The position numbers and the translations under genes are program-made. Under the pieces are notes generated by a model. That model was not told where the DNA came from, did not search any database, and saw nothing but the letters and a program-made list of their open reading frames with translations. From Formicarius rufipectus (taxonomy: Eukaryota > Chordata > Aves > Passeriformes > Formicariidae), in contig VXAU01003159.1 in assembly GCA_013399695.1 (NCBI GenBank), forward strand, positions 1,444,415-1,508,414: DNA of 64,000 nt, written 5' to 3'. Shown piece by piece: positions 1 to 11,389 of this stretch. Every line of letters starts with the position of its first letter. The stretch's first letter is position 1.

Positions 1-3000
1 GTCTCTCTCCCTTTATGGTTGTTTATTTTATTTGCCTCATACCCTTTCCTTTAGACTTTGCAGAGGCCCTTGGAAAAGGGGTGCATCTTTACCAGTTTCT
101 GTGGTTTCTTTTGCAAAGAACAGCCTGTCCCCAAGTTCAGCCAGATCCTTGCAGATGTTTATTCAAACTGCCAGACTCCTAGAGGTTTGCCCACTTAATA
201 TAGTGAGATGGAGTTGTTTGCACAATGCCATGGTTACAGAGGAAAACACTGCTGTGTCATTTCACACTAAGGAACACTCTGACGAGCTGGGACTGGAAGT
301 CTCAGTGGTCTTCACTCTCTGTCTTCCATTTCTCATAACCCTTCGGGCAAAGACATTTCCGTGTCAAGAACTGGCCAGTCTAGGGGAACACAATCTGTGC
401 CAGGTCACTGAGACATGACCAATACAAGTAATAAAACATGTCAAGATAATCATAGGTAGTGCATGTATTTCAGTGATTCTGCAACTTCTAGAAGCTATAG
501 AAACAATATTGCCTGAAGGCAATGCCACAAAGAAGTTTTTTGGGTTACTAATGTTATGAAAATGATCCCTCAATCTGCAAGGCATTAAAAAAAAAAAATC
601 ATTCACGCACTTGTAATAGTTAATTAATCAAATGCCTTTTGAAACAATGGGATTGTGCTACTAAGGTGAAAAATTAAAATCCCTGAGGAAATTATCCCAG
701 TTTTTCCTGTCTTTTTAGTACTGCACCAAACAACAGCAATAACTTTACCAGAGCAATGAATGTCTGTCAGAGTGCAGTGGAGAACTTGAAGGTACCATTT
801 TCTACCAATTTTGGATACATACAGTGCGACCTTTCCTCACTATCCGATGCTACCTCAGAGTTGTACTGCTGTGTCACACAATATCACCATTCTCATGGTG
901 CAGGGGCAGACATGCAACAGAGGAGTCCCTTTGACTTTATTTTTTAATTAAATTAAATTTAATTAATTTAATTAAGATTAATTTTTTATTGACTCACAGC
1001 ACCACAGCAGCAAAGAACATATCCTTTAATGTTGTGAACACTGACCATTCTTCATGTGTCTTTATTCTATTCCTTATTGTCAGTTCAGGTTTGTTTCATT
1101 GTAGTACATTTTGAAGCCACTGAATTTTATCTGTTAGATGGAAACAAATACACACGGTGTAGAAAATCTACCCTGTACCATATTTTTCCTAATTAAAAAT
1201 GTATAACATAAAGCTTGTTTCAGGTTTGCTATGAGTTTTGTGCAAAGAATCAACTCCATGTTTATTTTATCTGGGCAGATTACTTCTCCTACAAATTACT
1301 GCTTTCAGTTTCCTGTAACATCTCATCAGTGAATCCAGTAATTCCTGTTGCCATTACACTGCAAGAGATCTTAGCTTAGGGGTTTACCTGCTCACAGAAC
1401 TGTAATGAGCAGCAAAGTTGAAGGTATGAATGATTTTGGGCAACAAAAAGGCACTGTTTTCTAATCTGCATCCCACAGAATAATCACAACAAGAGTACAG
1501 CCCTCAAAACAGTGTAGTGTCAGGATGGGGTTTGGAAAAGGACAATGTTTCAGAAGTCAGTGTTCAGTTTCAGAAGGCCAGTTTTTATTTTATTGGCTGC
1601 TACCTGAATGTATGTGAGTGTGCATTTTCTCTTTAATATAAAATATCCTCAACTGCCTGTCTGCCTTGCCTAGATTAATTCTGATTTGAAAACAAATGTA
1701 ATTCATCCTGCAGCAAATCCCTAGACACTGTGTTCCTGTATAACTGGAAAACCCCAGTGAAGCAATATAAACTCAGTAATAATAACAAGTAATGACCATG
1801 GCTTAATGAAGGGTGAAAATCCTGCTCTGGGGAGATATGTAATGGATGTGGCAGTTCTGGTAGCTTGATCTTGTGCCAATTCTCTTCCCTTCATGTTTGT
1901 TCATCCCTATCTTGTATAGATAAATCCAGAAACTGCTTTCAGTGTAGGGAGGAAGGCCAACATCCAGATGATACACTTGGACTGGACTCCCATGCCAGCC
2001 TGGCCTCAGGTCTCCTTTCCTTTGGAGTGAGACAAAAAGCAGACCTTTACCTCAGTATGAAGACATCAGCTGTTTTTCCCTGCATGTCTCTGAGCTGCAA
2101 CACTGTTTTTGAGGATTTGTGTCCTGTTTAATTTGGTGTTTCAACTGTGGGGTGCAATAGGCTGCTCACTAAGGGAGCTGAACAATTTAAAGGAATCTAT
2201 TATGTGTTTTTTAAAGTACCACTGTAAAACACCGAGGTTAGAAATCAGGACCTAGAACGCATATGCATTCATACTAGTAGGCCTTACATACCACAACCAG
2301 AAAAGACAACAAAACAAAACTGAAAAGCAAGTGGTGTCTCATTTTCCTCTTCATTTTGATTTACTGATACTTGTCCTCATCCCAGAGTAACCACTTAAGG
2401 GAGGCAAATGTTTTCTGTCCTTCCCTGCTTTTGAGACTAATGCCTTCCAACCAAATTAGCAGTACTGGAGATGCAGCTGTCTTGGAGGTCAAAGATGTCT
2501 CAGTAAAGAGCACATTCCAGCCTCTGTGAAGGGCCTTATTTCAGACCAAAAGTAAATAGCCAGTGTCACACAAATCTGCATAGTGATTGAACACTGGAAA
2601 ACATAACTGGATGTTTTTTTCCTTAGTCATGAAAGGTTAGATTTGTCTAAAATTGCCCTCTTTATATGATGCTTTAAGGTGGTGAACTGAACCCAGAAGG
2701 CATGTTTTACACATTAACCAGTGAAAACACAGCCAACTTTTCATTTTAGAGGTCTTTCTTGAGAGTAGCCTTTCCTGTCTAATACTGAAGAATTGCCCTT
2801 AGGAAGTAGGTGATCTTTGCTGCCATACCTCCATTCAAACATGATAATAAGCAACAATCTTTCCAGTCTTATTTGTTGTTTCTTTTGTTATAATTTAATA
2901 TATTTTATAAACTCTGCAGAAGCTTTTACTACAGACAAAAAAATCTCATCCTTTGCTCCTTCCTTCTTCTTGTAGCATCATGTTTAACAGAGCACAAAAC

Positions 3001-3375
3001 ACTTATGTTTATTTATTTGTCTTGTGAATATCTGATCTATTGACTGAAGAAAGGTCCAGGTCAACAAACATTCACTAACTGTCCCTTCCCAACTCCATTT
3101 CCTGAAATCCTTTCCCAGCTGGAAACAAGAATGAAATTCTGGAGTTCTACTCCAGCAACACACCAAGAAAGAAACCAAATTTGCCATTTATGCTACACTT
3201 ACTATGTATCGCCTCAGGTAATTAATTTACTTTTCCTGTCTATGCATATACTATTTTAGATATATATGTGCAAAATCTAAGGCAAGCAACACTCAGATTT
3301 TTTACTTGTTGATGCTTCATAGATTTCAGCTTATTGAATATTTAAGTGAAGAAAGATGATTTCATCATTAAATCA
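1..3375. other. Gene-poor non-coding sequence
   Basis: I see no supportable gene here. The short open frames on both strands (the longest about 128 codons at 32-418 +) have no recognisable domain, no exon-like splice context and no coding-like composition. The sequence is AT-rich and low in CpG. The only structure that stands out is an AT-only palindromic stretch at 941-988, listed separately. Confidence 0.6.
941..988. repeat. AT-only near-palindromic tract
   Basis: This stretch consists of TTAAT/AATTA-type words and is almost its own reverse complement around a central AAATTT. It is simple-sequence DNA that could form a cruciform or a nucleosome-poor patch. No gene or element boundary is visible next to it. 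Confidence 0.6.
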
Positions 3376-3618
3376 CAAGTCTAGGAATCAAGAGGTCTGG
3401 ATTCTATTTTGGTGCTGTGCCATGGGCTTCCTGTACACCCCTGAACCACTCATGTGACCCTGTTGTATTTTTATACCCATCTTTATACCCATTTTTATTC
3501 CCCCTCTACTTAATGGGGAATAATTGTTGCTTCATACATACTGCTGCTGTGAGGCTTAATTAATGTTTCTCTGAAAGTGTTTCAGGTTCCTCAGAAGAAA
3601 AGCTCTTCAGAAATAGAA
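3376..3618 (+). mobile_element. MIR-like (CORE-SINE) relic
   Basis: The order of blocks follows the amniote MIR consensus. First comes a 'tctggattctatttt-gtgctgtgcca' block, matching the MIR segment that usually reads 'tgggttctattcctggctctgcca'. Next are a 'catgtgaccctg' block, 'cttaatggggaataat', 'gctgctgtgaggcttaatta', and finally 'cctcagaagaaaagctcttcagaaat'. Those last two blocks resemble the MIR 3' half seen in sauropsid copies. A small duplication ('tatacccatctttatacccat') interrupts the middle. The copy is diverged and old, with no clear target-site duplication. The identification is from remembered consensus features and not from a search. Confidence 0.72.
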
Positions 3619-6600
3619 CCTCATCTCAGATTTAATATTGTTTGAGCAGTCTAGCCTAAATGTAACCTCACCCAAAGGGGATGGTATTTGTAAATGTCAT
3701 CCTTAAAATGAAAAATCTGTTCTCTTTTTCTGCGCCTCCGTGCTTTCTCCATTTCCCTTCTTTCTCTTCCAAAAAAGCTGCAGTACTGCTGAAATACCTC
3801 CTCATCCCCTGGGACAGCCAGCTGATCACAACCTGAGAATGGAATTTGCTTTACGTGGAGATGTGCATGCGCTGTGCTGCAATGTTCTTTGTCTCTGAAC
3901 AGGCAAACAACTCTACAGAAAGAATAGACCGTATCTGTATTTGATTTAAACCAGCATTTGGAAGAGGCTGAGAACTTCAGGGAAATGATTGGTCTTTGGT
4001 TTCATTGAAAACAAAGGGATTCCTGGACTCTGACATTCCTGCAGACTTGGGGCTTTTTAATCATCTCTAGAGGGTTTCTGAAGGTCCAGAGATGAGATAC
4101 TATACTGCTGTTGGACATGAGTGTTGGAGTTAGCGAATGATTATTGAATGTTCCATTACTGAAACAGCATAATACAAAAATTAGGATGTTTTCCTGTGTA
4201 GAGGAGAAGGGAGTGCTTTGTGGGAGCTGCATGTGTTGTCTAGGCATGGTAAACCAACCAGCAGATTGTATTATTGGTATAACTATTTAATTAGTGTCAT
4301 CTTTGTGCTAAGACCAGCTTAGTCAAAGTGTGACCCTGCCCAGAGGCTCCATCAGTTTTAAGGCAGGGAAAGGACTACGCATAGTCATGTGAGTTGTGAA
4401 ATCCAGACCCTGATTCCAAGTGTGGTGGGCCTGTGTGTGTAGTGTCCCAACAGCAGAGCTGTGTCACCCTCATGGTGACTGCTCAGACTGACCTTACGGA
4501 GTAAGGGCTGATGGTGAGCAGGGTGATCCTGCTGGTCTGTTGTACAACCCTCAGGATGCAAAAATAGCATCAGGAGTGTGTGGGGAGAGGAAGGCCTTTG
4601 CACCCAAGACACAAAGCACCCTGATTGCTCTGGACTACTGGAGATGCCCAGAGGACTCGTAACAGTGATGCACTGGTGAAATCACTGTGGAGTTGCTCAC
4701 TGGTTCCCCTGAAAGCCCTATTGTACATGGCTCAGGAAGTGGATCTTTGCATTTTGCTGCACATATACAGCAGTCAGTGCTTTAAAAACGCACTCAGTTC
4801 CCTGAGCTGTGAGATAACCACTGATTTTCAAATTTGTAAGAGCCTTCTGTGAAATAACAGCATGACTACTGAGCCACTCAGTGTACTTGGAGGGAGGGCA
4901 CCATGGTTGTAAATCTTTGTCACAGATTATGTTTCAAGCAGAATAAGCAGAAAGAAGAAGTAAATGTTTGGCATGTGAAGAAGAGAGTAGGCACAAGTTC
5001 TTACCAGTAGGTGTAAACACAGGTGCTAAAAAAGACTTGAGAGTTGTTTAAAAGACTTGGAGGACACTTCATCAGGAATAAGAAAAGAAAAAGAGGAGCA
5101 AGGTTTGAAATATTGAGAGCCATGAAAACAAGGAGAGGAAGTTGGAGCTTTCTGCAAAAGGAAGAGAAAGGAGGAGGGAGAGGAAGGAGGAAGCCAGGTT
5201 TAAGAGAGGGCGCAAACTTACTGTGGAGGTGCCAGGGTGTAACAAGTTCAGGGTCCCATATTCCCATGCATTGGGTGCCAAGTACTGCATCTCAATGGTT
5301 TATGTGGGGGTAGGCCAGTTATCAGACAAAGAACCTTTGCTCGCTGCCCATTCCCTCCTTTCCCCTGTCAATTAGCAAGAGCAGGTGATGAGGCACCCAC
5401 ATTATGCGTGCTGTGGGTAAAAGCTGTCAGAGCTGCAGCCCTCTAAACATTCGGTGTTTTCAGGAGACACAGGGCTCCTTTATCAGTAACTTTAGGACTT
5501 GCATTGATCAGTGGGTAATTTATTAAAAGGCCAAATGGATAAATTTATGGTATTTGGCCTGCCATAAATTGTCTCATACCAAACATTTTCAATTTGTAAT
5601 CAGTGTTCTCCTGAGAGTTAAAGCATACAGCTCCCTTAATGACAGACTTGGAAGAGCCTGGGAAAGCAGTGATATTGCAAAAACTATGTGCTCCTCCTAC
5701 ACCTTCAGTACATTCTCCTCATTACCACAAACTGTCCCCAGGAATACTTGATCTGAATTAACGACAAGCTCTGCAATATTTTAAGGATCTCTCTAGGCTG
5801 TTTCCTGTCCTCCCCATGCTCCCTTACTTGCGCAGATATGCCAGTGTAGGTCCATGGTAGTTTTGCTTGAGACATCTGTTCAGATTTCCATTTCTTCTTT
5901 CCAGCCAGTATTTTGCTCCTTTTCTCTGACTCCTTGTTATTCTCGCCTTGGTGTTTAGTGCAAAGTGAGGAGAGGAAATGACTAGATGATACAAAGAGGA
6001 GACAGAGAAATCTGTCAGAAACAAGCTGTAAGGGTTAGAAATAATGGGAAAGACTGGAAACTGGTAAAAATTCATTTCCTAATGCCCCCCCAACAATACT
6101 GGACACAAATGGCTCGGTGCACACACTTTGAGTTTGGCTATCCAATATTTGTCCAACAAAACACATTCTTTTTACTTGTAGATGTAATTACCAGGTCAAA
6201 ACTAGTTTAATTAAGTGTGATGGAAAAGGCAATCTGTTGATTGGGCAGCTGCCCCTTGCATTGTTTGAGGTCTGGGAAGGTTTGGTCTAAAAGCAACACT
6301 AGGTTGGAATTAGATTTCTGTAAGTCTGAGCTACGCCTTTAGTGTCCTCTCAGAAGGTATCTATGCCTTTGTGTATCCCTAACTCGCTGCATCAGCTCAG
6401 TGCTTAAACACTCAGAAAGAAATGGCAGACAAAAGGAAATTCAGTTCATTCTTCTTGATTATTTGAACCATCCAGAGAAACTTGTTTTCCTCATCATAAG
6501 AGACATGCTGCAGCATTTCAGGCAGGAAGCAGGCGAAAGTCAGAGATGTAGCTGTTCTTATTTCTGGTGAGTTATATGCCCTTGTGTAGACATGAAAGTG

Positions 6601-9600
6601 GATGTACACAATTTTGTCTCATTTAAACGTATCTAGCAGCCACTTGGTTCTATTTTCCAAGATGGATTTAGGTTTATTTCTTTTTTCAGTTTCAGCATGA
6701 GAAATTCCAAACTAGCTTCTTGTGGCAAATATTCTACTTCATGTTTGTCCTGTGGAGCAAGTGTTGCTTAAATATTTTAAGGATTCAATTGCTTCACTTA
6801 GGAATTTCTGTCTCCATGACAACCCTTCTGTGCTTTGTAATACCTTTGGCGAACACAGTGGAACTGACTATTATTTATTTCAAACTATGTAACATTTAGC
6901 AGTGGAAACATAAAGGGAAATGGAATAAAAACCAAAATACCAAAAGTGATAGTTTTCACCATTTTCTTTAAATGCAATTTTCAAAATGATCACATCATTT
7001 ACTGTACAGGAAGCCTGGTAATGTTAAAAATGCCTAATTTTTTTCTCAAAAAATTCTATTCTTGTTCTTATGTCTCCACTGTGTCCTAATACAGACAGGC
7101 TGCAGAGTCTGGCCTTCAGTGTCATCTCCATGATGAAAGAAAGTTAACTTCCTGTTGAAAGTGCTTCCCAAGCGTTATATAATTTTTTTCCCAGTCATCC
7201 AAACCAACAGCTCTCACACTGTAAAAAACAGAAGTCTGTTCCTGCCTGGGATGACGGATCTGCCACATCATGGAAGGTGTGGCAGGGTCACACAGTTCTT
7301 GTGAATCTCAAAAAAGATCTCAGACTTCCATCATTTGGAAGCTTCAGTTATACCAATAATATCCTGTGCATGGAATATTAGTTCTCTGATCTTTAGCTGG
7401 GTTGGCATTCTAATAATAAAATACCACTTAACATTGGCTAGGTTTTTTCCACTCCATTCTCAGACACATTCCTACATTTGTGCCTTTCTTTTTCTTCCTG
7501 GTGCAGTCCTGTATCTACCTCAATTTTCTAGTTTGTATCTGCTTTATACATGGAGTGGCTCACCTGCACATCTGCCAGATGTCAGACTTCTGACAGTTGT
7601 GCTTTGCATAAGCCCTTTGTGAGTAAAGCTCTTGACAAGGGTTTTTTTGAATAGTGGCCTGACTTCTGGGTGCACTGGGAGATACATCAAAACAAGGCCT
7701 TATTTTCATATGATGTTAAATGCCAGAGCATTTTTAAACCAGACTACACAAAGGGGCTTAAATTAGGCTATGCCATGACCCCAATCCCTGATGAGGGGTT
7801 TGCTCTATGCTTTTGAAGAGCAGCCATAGAGAGAAAAGACTCTCTTGCTGACCTGCTGCTGGCAACTTTCTCAGAGAAATTAAGAGCAAGGAACTATGTA
7901 TATCCATATAGCAATATTTGATATTAAAAGTATCATCCATCTCAGAAGCCTTTCCCTTTTTTCCCCTCTTTGTTTTCAAAATGAAGGCACTTTTAGAGAC
8001 TAAAGCTTCATGTTGAGTCCATAAAGCAGAAACACTATTCATGTGGATGTTTTCTGTTGTCTAAGCCACCCTCTTATTCATAATACATAATATTGTTTCA
8101 TAAAACCCACTGAGACGGAGCCCCAGAAGTCTCCCATGCTCTTCTGATTCCTTCTATCTTGATTTCTAAAGCCACTCAGCTCTGTCTCTTCCTATTCATC
8201 AAGCTCTGTAGTGCTCTGTCATGAAAGAACTACTATAACTTGTAGTATTAATGACTCCAGGTGGTGCTACCTTGAATATAAAAGCAATCTAATTAGGCCA
8301 CCTTCTGGCTGAATCTGCTTTAGTTTTTGACTCCAGAGAGACACGGAAGATAAGTGAGCATGTGTATGTAATACTGATTGTAAGTGAGTAGATGTTGCTG
8401 AACACATCCTTTAAGGTTTCACTGCCTCCTTTCTCTTTCATGTTTCTTGTTTCCTTGTTGTGCTTGAAGCAGCTATATAAAATCTCAGTGTAATATGATA
8501 CAGCACTTAGGATAAGCAGGATGATTATAAATGGCTCTTGCCTTGTTTCTGGATCCAACAGATGTTACTACATGAGATTTGGTTCTCCCTGATTCTATAA
8601 TTTGATTTTAATGGCTAGATACCATTGGAGCATGCAAGTCCTAGAGACAATAGTGTCCTTTCACATTCAGAAACATCTGTTAGCTAAGTGCTCTCATAGA
8701 GCTTGAACTCAGCAGATCTGTGTTTGAACACCAGCACTTATAACAACCTGGCAGACAGCATTCTCAGGAGAAACAAAGTCTCACACGTCTCTTCTCATTT
8801 GTTAGATTTCTTTTCTCTGTCCTTCATGTTTCTCTTTATATTATCCACTACTTTAAGAGATGTGACGTTTGAGTGCCTTTTCTAAGGGCTTAATGCAGCC
8901 CTAGGACCAAATGTGCAATTCAAATAATGGTGCTTTGCTGTTCCCTTGAAGCACAAGGTAGAACTGGCGCCACTCAGAGTAATACTTTGGGCTGTCACTG
9001 TTTGATCAAAGAACTTGGACTGGATCTGCGGGTGTTAATGCTTTTCAGATAGATGACTCCTTTACTTCAGAAGGAGTTTCCAGTAACTGAAGGCAACATA
9101 TAACATCTTTGAAATTTCTGTATTTACAGAGCAGTGAACTCTCCATGGTAGTGCATTTCAAGGCCCCTCTGGGGAAGAAACAGGTTACAGAGCTCATTGG
9201 CACACCTGTCCTTTCCCTTTCCTAATTTGTGCTTCTTCCAGTTTGGTCTTGTTTCTGTAGTTGTCTGTAGCTTTCCATAACATACAGCTTGGGGAACAAG
9301 CCTGAACTGAAACCCAGCTGAACAAAGACAGTTTACTCATAGCCATAGGCTGTAAGGAATAAGTTTTAAACATGCCTGAGCTCTTTGGAGTTGGAGCCAC
9401 AGCACTGCTTTGTCAGTTGAGTGTATTTTGTACTTTAAGTGCTGTACAATAAGTGGTCTTTATAAAACAACGTATCACATGTACTATTAATGCCTGCAAA
9501 TTAAAACAGCTGCCAGGCAGCAAAACTTGCATGCAGAAAAATCAGGTAGATAAAAAAATTAGAAGCTTAAATTAATTCTCTATTTGGGAGCTGTGAATCA

Positions 9601-10320
9601 TAAGGGAACTACAAACAAAGAGTCCTACAGGGATTCACAGTGATTCTTCTCAACCTGTGTTTAGCTCTGAGGGCAGCTACTTTTATTCTAGACTTGAGGA
9701 AAATTTGCCTGATTATCCAATTATATCGATCTAATAAAAGTCATTACCACTTCTTAAAAACACTGCCTCACAGAGTATGTAGTCAGGTCATAACAAAGCC
9801 ACTACCACCTGTGCCTGGAACACAGCCATTTAACACTTTGTGCTTTGTATTCAGACTATCACACTGTGAAACAGCAGCAGTTACCACTTTCTAGGGAAGT
9901 CAGCAAGTACTGGGATGGATCCTTGCTTCTGATAAACCAGCCAGCTGCCCACTTACTTTTCAAGTAAATTACTGCACTCATTTACCAGATTTCAGGCCTG
10001 TTTAGGGTATTTATAAAGAGAATAATCGGACTTACAATCTTTATCATTCATCTATTTAACCATTAGTTAACGTAAACTATACTGACTGAAATTTAGATTC
10101 CAAACAGAAGTATATGTTCACTGGGCCTAATTCTAAAAAACATGTGCAAAAGTTCATACAAAGTTCCAACAAATTTATCTTTCTTTCTATCATGCTCAGA
10201 ATTGTTTCTTAGTATCACCTGCACTTTGTAGTGACAGAAAAAATATCACTTCTCACTGGGCAATAAATAGGTACATTTAGCAAACAAAACACACTATGAG
10301 CTCTACAAAGTATAAAACAC
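3619..10320. other. Gene-poor non-coding sequence
   Basis: No gene is supportable. Open frames on either strand are short and unrecognised. A purine-rich stretch at about 5075-5215 on the + strand (AAGAAAAGAAAAAGAGG-like, then GGAGGGAGAGGAAGG) explains the overlapping Lys/Arg/Glu-rich (+) and Leu/Phe/Ser-rich (-) frames at 5001-5375. Scattered AATAAA and TATA-like words are at the level expected for AT-rich DNA. Confidence 0.6.
5075..5215 (+). repeat. Purine-rich low-complexity tract
   Basis: The + strand is dominated by A and G (AAGAAAAGAAAAAGAGG near the start, GGAGGGAGAGGAAGGAGG near the end) with only short pyrimidine interruptions. It is low-complexity DNA, and the open frames across it on both strands reflect composition only. 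Confidence 0.5.
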
Positions 10321-10488
10321 AGGAAAAGGAAAGGAAAGGAAAGAAAAGGAAAGGAAAGAAAAGAAAAGGAAAGAAAAGAAAAGAAAAGAAAAGAAAAGAA
10401 AAGAAAAGAAAAGAAAAGAAAAGAAAAGAAAAGAAAAGAAAAGAAAAGAAAAGAAAAGAAAAGAAAAGAAAAGAGAAAAGGAAAAGAG
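10321..10488 (+). repeat. Homopurine (AAAGG)n/(AAAAG)n microsatellite
   Basis: This is an uninterrupted purine tract of about 168 bases. The left third mixes AAAGG and AAAAG units; the right two thirds are almost pure AAAAG. Pentanucleotide arrays of this kind are highly length-polymorphic. The repeat is open in several frames on both strands and yields spurious Lys/Arg/Glu-rich (+) and Phe/Leu/Ser-rich (-) translations that should not be called proteins. The preceding sequence ends in 'tataaaacac', so the array may have grown from an A-rich seed. Confidence 0.97.
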
Positions 10489-11308
10489 TGAGATTCTCCA
10501 GAAGAACAAACCTCTTTGCAAAACTTCATTTCTGTTTATTTCACATGTGAATTTTTAAGCAGAGCCTTGCATGTATTGCCACTACAGATTGTTTTACCTC
10601 TGATTCTCACTGTTACTTAGTCCATAGACAGTTCCCAAAGTATCAATATTCAGTGTTTCTTCCTTGCTTCTCAACAGATTAAATCAATCTGCTCCCACTC
10701 ACCTTCCTGAAAAAGTTATTTCATCTATGGCTGACATGTCCAGCTAACATTTTAATGCAGTTCCACTGGTTATGGCTTTCATAAACTTGATTTACTGCCT
10801 GGTTTATTGACCTCACTTTGCAAGGCTTTGCCTCCCTTCGTAACAGCTGGGAACACATTGCCATAACAGGATTTTGCCTTCTGTACACCAGCAATTTGCT
10901 CTTTCATGTTCTGAAATCCCCAGGGAAACACTGGGTGTGTTAATCTTTATTTCTTGGGAGCCTGCCTCATACTAAAGTCATTGGGCATCCTAATAAAAAT
11001 ATAACTAAGGAAATAATTTAGGATAACTGAGCAACATTCACTAAACCACCAAGAACACAAATTATATTTTCCAAGTAAATTGTTTCTTGAGAGTAATATC
11101 CTTGGTCTCCAAATGAGTAGGAAGTTAAAATAAGTAAGTATATTTGGGGGGACACAGGGCCTGCATGATGTCACCTTTGATTAGTTTGCTCATGCTAATC
11201 TGTGCCTTCATATTCTCCCATGTCAATAGGTTTCTATTCCACATGCCCATTGGAATAAAGAGGTGCTGAGATTCCTGGAGCTGAACAGCCACTCAAGAGC
11301 TGATTGAA

Positions 11309-11338
11309 TACACACACACACACACACGCACACACGGG

Positions 11339-11388
<50 letters not shown>
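11309..11388 (+). repeat. (CA)n/(CG)n dinucleotide microsatellite
   Basis: A CA repeat is interrupted in the middle by GGGCGCGCGCG (about 11336-11347) and then continues as pure CA to about 11387. Alternating purine-pyrimidine sequence with a CG core is the classic composition of Z-DNA-prone DNA. The CpG run is unusual in an otherwise CpG-poor neighbourhood. Confidence 0.96.

Positions 11389-11389
<1 letters not shown>

Noticed and set aside
10215..10550. Open frames encoding Lys/Arg/Glu repeats (+) or Phe/Leu/Ser repeats (-)
   Set aside because: They are direct translations of the AAAAG microsatellite.
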